Assembly: GCA_009667805.1 (NCBI GenBank)
Contig: CM019063.1
Coordinates: 192,089,871-192,153,870, forward strand
DNA length: 64,000 nucleotides
Direction: 5' to 3'
Source: Leptobrachium leishanense
Lineage: Eukaryota > Chordata > Amphibia > Anura > Megophryidae
A program made the translations under genes and the position numbers. Below are positions 27,001-39,000 of the stretch, in pieces (within the stretch, counting starts at the first letter, position 1; the number at the start of each line of letters is the position of its first letter). A model generated the notes under the pieces. It ran no database searches. It saw nothing but the letters and a program-made list of their open reading frames with translations, and had not been told where the DNA came from.

Positions 27001-30000
27001 GATGGCCACTCCAAAATGTTCAGCCACCTATCTGCACCAACCATGCTTTGGACCAGTGGACTTGGAGGTATGCTTGGGATCATTGTCCTGTTGTAAGGTC
27101 CAACGTCTCGCAAGCCTCAGGTTTGTGACGGACTGCATCACATTGTCATCCAATATCTCCTGGTACTGAAGAGAATTCATGGTACCTTGCACACGCTGAA
27201 GCTTCCCTGTACCTGCAGAAGCAAAACAGCCCCAAAGCATGATTGACCCCCCCCCCCCCCGCCATGCTTCACAGTAGGCAAGGTGTTCTTTTCTTCATAG
27301 GCCTTGTTCCTCCTCCAAACATAGCGTTGATCCATGGGCCCAAACAGTTCTAATTTTGTTTCATCAGTCCACAGAACACTATCCCAAAACTTCTGTGGTT
27401 TATCCACTTGACTTTTGGCATACTGCAGTCGACTCTTCTTATTCTTTGGAGACAGCAAGGGGGTGCGCCTGGGAGTTCTGGCATGGAGGCCTTCATTACG
27501 CAGTGTGCGCCGTATTGTCTGAGCTGAAACTTCAGTACCCACATCTGACAAATCTTTTCTCAGTTCCTCAGTCACACAGGGACTTTTCTCCACTCTACGC
27601 TTCAGGTAGCGCACAGCAGTCGAAGTCAGCATCTTCTTTCTGCCACAACCAGGTAGCGTTTCAACAGTGCCCTTTGCCTTGAATTTGCGAATGATGCTTC
27701 CTATGGTCTCTCTTGGTATGTTTAACATCTTTGCAATCTTCTTATAGCCATTGCCCTTCCTGTGAAGAGTAATCACCTCTTCTCTTGTCTTCCTGGACCA
27801 TTCTCTTGACTTCACCATGTTTGTAACCACACCAGTAAATGTCTAGAAGGAGCTGAGTATCACAGTCATTTTAAAGCTGCCTAATTGGTGCTTATTATGC
27901 TTTATTAGTGCTCCGTGACATCCACAGGTGTTTTCAATACCTGATTGAAAACACTTGAATGAACCTCTGTTCTTCAGAGTGGTAGTCTTTAAGGGGTTGA
28001 ATAATTGTGTCAATGAAGAATTCACAAAAGAAACATTTCCTACTGTATTACAAAACCAATTGATGTCATTTTAGTTGCATATGGTTCTTTAAAAAGTCCT
28101 TGTAGGATTTCATTCTGAATACAATTACAAATGTACACTAAATTCCCTAAAACCCTTTACAGCATTGGGGGTTGAATAATTTTGAACACAACTGTAGCTC
28201 TGAACCATAAGGGGTGCCAAGGTTCTCCATCACTGGTTAGACTATTTGATGTGCTTACATGTAATGGTTTGTCAATTTGGTGCCAGCCTGCAAAATGGTA
28301 CAGTACTTGTATTCAATCTCACAATTCTTTTGCTTACCTTTCTTTTACAGATTCCTCAACCACACATATGACCTCACCAGAGTGTCCTCCTGTGCAACCC
28401 CCAAAGTTGCTGATTCTCGATGCTCGATCTTATACTGCTGCAGTGGCTAACCGTGCCAAAGGTGGTGGCTGTGAATGTCCTGGTAAGAATGTAAATGCTT
28501 GGCAGGAGATGAAGTGGAATCAGTATAGTGTTAGTGTTAATCCATAGATTTCTGTAATGAAGTTACTGTTACTTTTGTTAGAACTGATTTTTATGAGTAT
28601 AGACAGTGTTAATTCATTATTTTTTAGTTTTTGTAGTAAACAAGTCTAAGAACGCAACTCTAACTATAATAGTTGGCCAATTATTTTTACGATTGTTTCA
28701 TCGGATTTTTTTTTGTTTAAAGTGTAAAATAAAAACCTTATGGAATAGATCTACCTGAAAACCTAAAACAATACAATAGTGCACAACATACCAAAATTAA
28801 AAAAACTTTAAAAAAAAAACACATTATGGATTTTACCTTAATGGATTTTACCTCGTTTTCAAGTGTGTCCTGGGTGGCGAGTATGTGCCGTTAGGTGTCT
28901 TGCCCAAGGACACTTACTGGAGAGGTGCTCTTGCCGGGATCGAACGTGTGTCTCCACAGTCTCTCTTTCCGCGGTTATGGAGCAGTGATGTTACCTCTAC
29001 TCCACCCATGTTGGTAAAATGCACTCACAAAAGACCTATAAATATGCACATATCAGTGGCTGATGACACTTAAATCACCCAAACATCTCTCCAGGATGTA
29101 TGGAAAGCTTAAACGTAAAGGAATGCTTTATGTAAAAATCAACCCCTCCTTTTTTCCCTTTTATTTCTTACTCTGTTTGCTTAGGGTGACTATTGTGCGT
29201 ACTTACACAAATTGCATAATTCACATACCTTGTGTGCGACAGGTACGCGAGTGCCTGTTCAGTGTGATGGATTGATGCTGTGTTCGCAGCTCAAGCCCAT
29301 GTCTGCTTTCTCCCCCAACGAACATTGCTAAAAGCGCTCAGAAACAATGATCGCATAAAATTGGATTGAGTGGGGGGGGGGGCCGTCCACAGAGCCTGAA
29401 CACTTTGTCCTTTCAAAATAATTTCATGGACAAATTGAGCGGAGGGAGGGAATTTGGGCAAGGGACCTGACCAAAGTGTGAGAGTGAGTTTGGGCAAGAG
29501 ACTGGACAGCGTGCAGAAGGGAGTTTGGGGGAAGTGACCAGACCTGAGGGAGGGTGGGGTGGTAGCACAGGACTTGGCTCCAAGTAGGGATGAAACACCT
29601 GCAGTATAGCTCCACCACCCAGTGACAGCACCCCAGGGTCTGTGCTATAGTTTTGCTACTGTTGTACGCCAAATCAAAAAAATAACTGGTTATGGCTGTG
29701 TCAGTATGATTTAGTTCTAGAGTTTAAAGCCCCAGCACGTCTTCTCCAATCAGCTCTGAAGTAGCGTTATTAAGGGTAATGACTATTTAGGTTCCGAATA
29801 AGAAAGTCTAAAATATATCTACAATACAAGTGAATACAGGAAATGTAGAAAGTATACACGACTGAAGCGTGCTACATTTGCCGCAAAAATGGATAAACAG
29901 GACACCTCAGTTAACCAGGTACACCTCATAAATTGAGTCTTGCATCCACTCGCAGCACAATGTCTACTTTTTATTTGCGTTCTTGCTGTCCGATGACTGT

Positions 30001-33000
30001 CAGTGTCTATTTTGGCTGCCTCTTTTTGTAGTTTCTTTTTACCTCTGTTACCAGTAGTGACACAAGCATTAGTTAAAAATAAAAATCCACTATAATATTT
30101 TTAGCGTGTCTCTATGCATAGATAAAATATTTTGTTACATTTTAGAGTATTACCCAAACTGTGAGGTTGTATTCATGGGAATGGCCAATATACACTCCAT
30201 ACGCAAGAGCTTCCAATGCCTACGGATAGTTTGCACACAGATACCAGACCCAAATAGGTGAGTTTTTGTAAAAGATTTCCAATGAAGAGTGTGTTGGGTT
30301 GTGGCATTTAATTTTCTTTTACAACAATAAATATTTCTGTGATTTGTTGTTCATTTAGCCATACAATATTATTTCATAAAAGTAATAGAGGACTCCTGCA
30401 TGTCTCCAGGGAGCCATATACACTCAAGGAGATAATAAAGGTGGTGATGTGGCAGCTATGAATTGGCAGCTTCCTGCAGTTACCACTTCAGCTGTTGTTG
30501 TTGCTTGCTCGTACTCGAGTAAGTAATATTGATCCACTGATAAAGTTTGCGCTGGTTTTACATCATGGAGGTTCTTTATTACCAGCTCAACCATTGTAAG
30601 GCCCCAGGAGTGTAAATTTGTTAATGTGGCATCACAGTAAAATCCATAGACTTAGTGAAGAACTAATTCATTCACATTGGGAATGGGCGCTGTCAGATCC
30701 TGATCTACATATACCATAAAACTATGCCAGCGTTAATGGAATGTGTTGAACTTGTATTGAAAGAAAAAAAAAGCATCTAGAATCTGAGGCGATTACGGCA
30801 AAGACATACTCTATTAACCCCTTCACTACAAAGTGATCTTCCAAAATACACAATCGGAAACAAGTGGATTTTTGGAAAATTAATTTTAACGAATTATACA
30901 GTAAGACCTGTATTTCTTACTGTAATAACTGAGGTGGCCAGCTGCTGGCCAAATAGTTACCGCATGTAAAACTGCAGCACGTGGCTCCCTGCATAGTCTG
31001 CTGAAAGTCTGATAAACACAACCAGTTAGCCAATTTTAAACAGTTTTGGCACATTGGGCACGATGCCCACAGGGCTAAAACTTTGGGGCAACTTCTGCAG
31101 CCCGAATGCAAACAAAACTAGTTTGCAACAAACAAATTTCACTTGCGATAGTCTAGCACAGCTGCAGATAGAGTTCTCTTCAATCGGTTACCTGATGGTG
31201 CCTTGGAAGACCAGTTATCTCAGGAGTGAAGGGGTTAAAGATGAGGTGATTTAAAAAAAAAATTAACCTTTTCCATATTCTAAAGAGTACATGTGATGGG
31301 TTAAGTCCTGAAATTGAAAACGTTGTAGTAGCATAGATCTGTGTGTAGGAACTGTAGTCTGTATATTAGAGACAGAACTTTAATGTAGTGTACCCTAATA
31401 ACGACATGCTAGAACTGTCTTGTAATGGGCTTAATGTTTTTTTGCAGTTACAATATAACTTTTTGGTCACTGCCTGTATTTTTCTGTTTGCTCTCAGTTG
31501 GCTGTCTTCTTTAGAAGGCACCAAGTGGTTACAGCACCTATCTGTGCTGCTGAAATCTGCACTGCTGGTAGTGCACGCACTGGATCGAGACCAACGACCT
31601 GTAATTGTGCATTGCTCTGATGGCTGGGATCGAACCCCTCAGATTGTTGCGCTTGCCAAACTGCTACTGGACCCTTATTATAGGACTGTAGAGGTATGGA
31701 AGAAAGTTCTTTATGTATGGTATGATGTGCAAAAAGTTGTTTTATATATGGTGTGATGTGCTGCTGTTTTGGGCAATTATGCAACAAACAATTTTGAAAT
31801 TATGAAAATCTATTCTGGTCTTAGTGTAGCACGGTACTTTGCGGTAGGCGTTACTATTTTGTTTTTACAGTGATATATATTTTATTTTTTTCTTCGCCAG
31901 GAGTTGTATGTTTTGAGCATTGCTTGATTTATGTTGAGTGTCATGTCTAAAACTACAAGGATTTCTCTGAATGTTCCAGTTTTTTTTATTAATATACTGT
32001 ATATATTCTTTGCCTGCATGCCCTAGTCCGCAGGTCAGCAACCTTGGCTCTCCATAGGTTTTGGAACTACACTTCCCATGAGGCTCAGTCAATCGAATGA
32101 GTACATGAGCATCATATTCAGATGTAGTTTCAAAGCATCTGGAGGACCTATCCTAGAAGAGGCTTTCTCACCCAAGCTACTCCAGCATTCCTCTACATCT
32201 CATTGAGTTAAGGAAACATAGATGCCAGCTACAGCCTTCTAGGTCCCTGGCAAAGTTTAGCCTCTGGATTTTTGTACAAACCAAATGTAGAAGCTCTAGA
32301 TGTAAAATCATTGCATACCTGGTTCCTGTATTTGTCAAGCTCTGATTTACTGTTGTATTTGGTCTATACAGTGATCAGTCAGTCTTGTTATTTTTTTAGG
32401 ACCGAAAGTATATAACCTTTTTTTCTTTTACAGAACTGTGATGTTTTCTGTAGTTTCCACATTAATTCACAAGCAGAAAATCAAACAATGGCAGGACTCT
32501 TCATCAGTGAATATCCTTCTGCTGGTGTTTGAATTTACCTTTTTTGTGAACCGCGATAGTTTGCTGTACTCGCAAACAACTGTGAAACGCACCATTGTTG
32601 GAAATGTGACAAACACCAGTGCGTTCTGAACACCCTGCTTAGCTTTTAGTAGAATAGGAATCTAACATGGGATCTTTTGGAAATGTCTTTTGTACACATG
32701 GTTATGGAATAAAAATTACCCCCCCCCCCTAAAAACGCTATACTGTAGGTTGTTTTACGACATTTCAACAAAACTCAGGCTTAAAATCAGCTGCAGACAG
32801 CTTTAGTTTAAGACTGGATTTATTGCCAAAATTCGGAGGCAAATAAAGATAAACAATTGGGAATTACAGTGAATGTAACCAAAGCAGGCATTAGTTTTGA
32901 AAGTGTAATAATCCTAGAAGAAAAGAGGTTTCCTTGAACACTTTTACATTTTTAATTCGCAAGAGTTTGTTACATTTGTCACATGTTTGCAGTGTTTCTT

Positions 33001-36000
33001 CATATATCTATCCATGCAAATGTATTTTCTTTAACTTGTGACTTCAGGTAAATGTATCTGCAAAATAGTGTGTTTTGCAGTCCGATAACAGGCTGTATAT
33101 TCCCCTTTGCAGGGTTTTCAGGTATTGGTGGAAACAGAGTGGTTAGATTTTGGGCATAAATTTGCAGATCGATGTGGGCATGGAGAAAACTCTGAAGATC
33201 TAAATGAACGCTGCCCAGTCTTTTTGCAGTGGCTGGATTGTGTACACCAACTACAGAGACAGTTCCCCTGCTCTTTTGAATTCAATGAGGCCTTCCTGGT
33301 ATGTGTATTGTGCAGAATAATGTATTTGAGAAACGAACCCACTGCTTTTGTGTCACAGATTCAGAGAAGTTCACAAATATTAACTGGAACATATAATTTA
33401 GCATATTGTTGGGGATTCAGAATTGTTTTGGGGGACTTGTGCAATGCCATCTATCGGTTCCTTCAGGACTCCTAATGAAATGTGTTGTCAAAGTAATATG
33501 CCTAAAACGGTCTTAAAATTAGATCTTCATATTCCGTCATTCAGTTTTAGGACCAAGACACTGTTTACATTTTTGAATTGCTTTATACTACCATTCATCT
33601 GCTGAGTCTGGTAAAGCAGTTTCATCATGTTTTCAGTGTTCATGTAGATGGTGTGAAGAAAAGCAGAGAGCACATCATTCTTTCATGCCGAGTAGAAATT
33701 AGTTACTGCTTTTTTCCACAGGTGAAACTAGTTCAGCATACATACTCGTGTCTGTTTGGTACCTTCCTCTGTAACAATGCTAAGGAGCGAAGCGAGAAGC
33801 ACATCCAAGAGCGCACTTGCTCAGTTTGGTCATTACTGCGTGCTGGGAATCGAGCATTCAAGAACTTACTGTATTCTTCTCAGTCAGAAACGGTTAGTAT
33901 TTTTCCTCTTCTAACACAAAGCCTCTCTGCGGTACACAGCTGGCTTCCTTTTAACTGTGCACCTCTAAATTTCTACCATAAACACTGATTCCACAGCTTC
34001 TTTCAATACATCCATATATGCTTTTCCTGGGCAGGCTACCGCCCTCGTATTTTTGTGTATATTACGTTAATTCTAAATCCATACATCTTTTTCTCTTGGA
34101 CATCTGTGCTTTTTTTTTTTTAAACTGATAGCTTGTTGAATAGTGATACTGCAGATATAGTCTGATACCATGCCCTGACTCACAAAGACTAAATTTTTAG
34201 GTGCTGCATCCTGTATGCCATGTCCGGAATCTGATGGTGTGGAGTGCAGTCTACCTCCCGGGATCATCCCCATCTACGCCGAATGAAGAATCATGCACCC
34301 CATATCCTGCTGGTGGATCAGCAACAGAGGAGCTACCTCTTTGCCGGTAAAAGTCAGCTGCATTGAACGGTAGTGTTGTAGGAAGACTATTAAACTTCCT
34401 GGCTACACCTGATGTATGGTCTAATCTGTCATAGTGCATGAGAGAATTAAATACACTCTTGTAGAGAGCAATGTTATTGCAATGATATTTAGAAGTAGAA
34501 AATTGGAATGTGTGTGACATCTCTGAAGTATACTACCTGCATTGCTATGAACAAGAATGGATGATGGGTAAATGCTTTTGCACGGTCCACAATGTAATGT
34601 TTATTGTAAATTCAGGGAAACCACCATGGACTGTGGTAGTTATGGGAAAGGACTATTCAGTTGGCAAACAGACCTTAGACATAAAAGTACAAAAGGAAGA
34701 AAGGACACTGCATGTGAGCTTAAATTTTATACAATATTCTCCTCCACATGGCTTGTGGTTTGCCATCTATAGTTAATAGCGGGATTCAAGAAATCCGTAT
34801 GCTAGAGAATTTCAAACGGGTGGCAAGCGTTTGTGGGCAGTTAGGAGACTAACAATGTTAACGTTTATTACATTTAACCCCCTCTGATGGTTTTCCGGAG
34901 TGTGGCTTGGGCTTAACTTTCAGTGCTGAAAGCGGTAACCAGGCCAGCCATCAGAAATTTTGGAGCCCCTTACTGACCCTCAGAATAGGCCCCCCCAATG
35001 ATCCCCTCTTCCCATAGGAAATCAATATTTACTGTGAATCGTGGTCACATTACAGAGTGTTAGTTCCAATATCTTAAAAATCACCCATATTGCACGCTCA
35101 ACAGCACATTTAACATAAATTATTTGAGCCAGATAGATACTTTTTTTAAGATAATATGATATTCAAATTGTGATTAAAAAATATCAAGATCGTGTTAGAG
35201 TGTTGCGCCCAATACCTTAAAATCACATAAAATGTGTATTAGTACAAAGTAGCATAAAAGTAGAATTATATTATTTCACTGGTTTAGCATATCAGAGCAC
35301 TACAGTAATAGAACTCACAGTAATGTGCACTGTGAGCATATCCGAGCACCACAGCAATATAACTCTAACGGTAAAAGCAGTGAGGTATGAACGTACACAG
35401 AATCCAAAGCAATAGACCTCTAATGGTAAAGGCAAGGAGTATGTATGTACACAGGAATCCACAGCAATATAACAGTATAGGCAGGGGGTCTCTCCATGTC
35501 AATCTCCCCACCTCCCTTTTCAGTCCATTTCATCTCCCCCTCCTGTTTTCATTTCACTCCCCTCTTTTCATTTCATCCCCACCTCCTTTCATTTCACCCC
35601 CCTCCACTTTTCATTTCGCCCCACCTCCACTTTTCATTTCATCCCCCCTCCTTTCATTTCATCCCTCTTCTTTCATTTCATCCCCTTTTTCATTACCCCC
35701 TCTTTTCATTTCAACCCCCTTTTCATTTCACCCCATCCCCCACTTTTCGCCCCCTCCTCTTCATTTCGCCCCTCCTCTTCATTCGCCCCCTCCTCTTCAT
35801 TTCGCCCCCTCTCTCTTCATTTCGCCCCTCTTCATCGCCCCTCCTCTTCATTCGCCCTCCCCCCTGCCCCCTCTTCATTTCGCCCTCCTCTTCATTTCGC
35901 CCCTCCTCTTCATTTCGCCCCTCCTCTTCATTTCGCCCCTCCTCTTCATTTCGCCCCTCCTCTTCATTTTGCCCCCTCTCTCTTCATTTTGCCCCTCCTC

Positions 36001-39000
36001 TTCATTTTGCCCCTCCTCTTCATTTTGCCCCTCCTCTTCATTTTGCCCCTCCTCTTCATTTTGCCCCTCTTCATTTTGCCCCTCTTCATTTTGCCCCTCC
36101 TCTTTTCATTTCGCCCCCTCCTCTTTTCATTTCGCCCCCTCCTCTTTCATTTCGCCCCTCCTCTTTTCATTTCGCCCCCTCTTTTCATTTCACCCCCCTC
36201 CTTCCATTTTTCATTTCATCCCCCTTTCCTCTGTCATTCCATCCCCCTCGTCTTTCCATTCCATCCCCCCTCGTCTTTCCATTCCATCCCCCTCGTCTTT
36301 CCACTCCATCCCCCTCGTCTTTCCACTCCATCCCCCCTCGTCTTTCCACTCCATCCCCCCTCGTCTTTCCACTCCATCCCCCCTCGTCTTTCCACTCCAT
36401 CCCCCCTCGTCTTTCCACTCCATCCCCTCGTCTTTCACTCCATCCCCCCTCGTCTTTCCACTCCATCCCCCCTCGTCTTTCCCTCATCCCCTCTCTTTCC
36501 ACTCCATCCCCCCTCGTCTTTCACTCCATCCCCCCTCGTCTTTCCACTCCATCCCCCTCGTCTTTCCACTCCATCCCCCTCGTCTTTCCACTCCATCCCC
36601 CCTCGTCTTTCCACTCCATCCCCCCTCGTCTTTCCACTCCATCCCCCTCGTCTTTCACTCATCCCCCCTCGTTCTTTTCCACTCCATCCCCCCTCGTCTT
36701 TCCACTCCATCCCCCCTCGTCTTTCCACTCCATCCCCCTCGTCTTTCCACTCCATCCCCCCTCGTCTTTCCACTCCATCCCCTCGTCTTTCCACTCCATC
36801 CCCTCGTCTTTCACTCCATCCCCCCTCGTCTTTCCACTCCATCCCCCTCGTCTTTCCACTCCATCCCCCCTCGTTTTCCACTCCATCCCCCTCGTCTTTC
36901 CACTCCATCCCCCTCGTCTTCCACTCCATTCCCCCTCGTCTTTCCACTCCATCCCCCCTCGTCTTTCACTCCATCCCCCTCGTCTTTCCACTCCATCCCC
37001 CCTCGTCTTTCCACTCCATCCCCCTCGTCTTTCCACTCCATCCCCCTCGTCTTTCACTCCATCCCCCTCGTCTTTCCACTCCATCCCCCCTCGTCTTTCC
37101 ACTCCATCCCCCCTCGTCTTTCCACTCCATCCCCCCTCGTCTTTCCACTCCATCCCCCTCGTCTTTCCACTCCATCCCCCCTCGTTTTCACTCCATCCCC
37201 CTCGTCTTTCCACTCCACCCCTCGTCTTTCCACTCCATCCCCCCTCGTCTTTCCACTCCATCCCCCCCCTCGTCTTTCCACTCCATCCCCTCGTCTTTCC
37301 ACTCCATCCCCCTCGTCTTTCCACTCCATCCCCCCTCGTCTTTCCACTCCATCCCCCTCGTCTTTCCACTCCATCCCCCTCGTCTTTCCACTCCATCCCC
37401 CCTCGTCTTTCCACTCCATCCCCCCTCGTCTTTCCACTCCATCCCCCCTCGTCTTTCCACTCCATCCCCCTCGTCTTTCCACTCCATCCCCCCTCGTCTT
37501 TCCACTCCATCCCCTCGTCTTCCACTCCATCCCCCCTCGTCTTTCCACTCCATCCCCCCTCTTTTCCACTCCATCCCCCCTCGTCTTTCCACTCCATCCC
37601 CCCTCGTCTTTCCACTCCATCCCCCTCGTCTTTCACTCCATCCCCCTCGTCTTTCACTCCATCCCCCTCGTCTTTCCACTCCATCCCCCCTCGTCTTTCC
37701 ACTCCATCCCCCCTCGTCTTTCCACTCCATCCCCCCTCGTCTTTCCACTCCTCCCCTCGTCTTTCCACTCCATCCCCCCTCGTCTTTCCACTCCATCCCC
37801 CCTCGTCTTTCCACTCCATCCCCCCTCGTCTTTCCACTCCATCCCCCCTCGTCTTTCCACTCCATCCCCCCTCGTCTTTCCACTCCATCCCCCCTCGTTT
37901 TCCACTCCATCCCCCTCGTTTTCCACTCCATCCCCCCTCGTCTTTCCACTCCATCCCCCCTCGTCTTTCCACTCCATCCCCCCTCGTCTTTCCACTCCAT
38001 CCCCCCTCGTCTTCCCCTCATCCCCCCTCGTCTTTCCACTCCATCCCCCCCGTCTTTCCACTCCATCCCCCCTCGTCTTTCCACTCCATCCCCTCGCCTC
38101 TGTCCATCCATCCCGTCTTTCCACTCCATCCCCCCTCGTCTTTCCACCTCTCCCCTCGTCTTTCCACTCCATCCCCCCTCGTCTTTCCACTCCATCCCCC
38201 CTCGTCTTTCCACTCCATCCCCCCTCGTCTTTCACTCCATCCCCTGCGTTTCCACTCCATCCGCCGCTCGTCTTTCCACTCCATCCCCGCTCGTCTTTCC
38301 ATCTCAATCCCCCCCTCGTCTTTCCACTCCATCCCCCCTCGTCTTTCCACTCCATCCCCCTCGTCTTTCCACTCATCCCCCTTTCCTCTTGGTTTTCACC
38401 CCCCCCTGCGTTTAATTACCTTCCTTGGTCCTGTCACTGTCAGCCACTGCAGGTGCTCTCCTCAACGTGCATCATGAGCGTCGGGAGTAAGTGACGTTAT
38501 GTGATCACTTCCTCCCAGAGTACTCAGGAGGAAGCCAGTCAGCCAGGTATCGGGTGGAGCATGGGCTACAGACGTCTGGCGGGCCCTCTCTGACCACATC
38601 AGAGGGGGCCCGCCGGCGGCCATCTTGGAGTCCCTGCTTGCCGGCGGCCGGGCACATGTAGGCCGCAGTACCTCCTCCGAGGCCTGCTGCCTAAACTTAC
38701 AGCAACATGGGCCGTAATGCCTTGATGACGGCCCTGGCGGTAACCCCGAGCCACACTCGGGATGCCGCTGGATACATCACCTGTCCCTGCGCTCCCTCGC
38801 TGTCCCCCGCAGTCTCCTCCGGCGATCGCGACCTACGTCCTGATTTCCTTCATGCGAGAAGGGAACCAGGAAGTAGGAGGGTCTTGATCACCGCGGAGGA
38901 CACTGCGGGGGACAGCGAGGGAGTGCTGGGACAGGTGATATATCCAGTGGCATCCCGAGTGTTGCTCTGGGTTACTGCTTCCAGCATAGGAATTTAACCC

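Larger units (their letters stand above)
26472..28235. mobile_element. Small hAT-like MITE containing Tc1 copy 3
   Basis: Ends CAGTGATGGCAAACTCTGGC and GCCAAGGTTCTCCATCACTG are inverted copies; flanks GTGTAGAC and GTTAGACT are nearly the same 8-bp word. Without the Tc1 insertion the MITE is only about 136 bp. Confidence 0.75.
34940..38736. mobile_element. hAT-like element family E, 3.8 kb, carrying a minisatellite
   Basis: Ends CAGGCCAGCCATCAGAAA and TTGATGACGGCCCTG are inverted copies (CAGG-GCC-G-CATCA type). Flanked by the perfect 8-bp duplication GCGGTAAC at 34932-34939 and 38737-38744. No transposase is readable; the middle is tandem repeats. Confidence 0.9.

Noticed and set aside
35387..38494. 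Open frames of up to 1035 codons rich in Ser, Pro, His and Phe
   Set aside because: They arise because the pyrimidine minisatellite unit is often a multiple of three and lacks stops in several frames on both strands; no domain, no codon bias, inside an mtmr3 intron.
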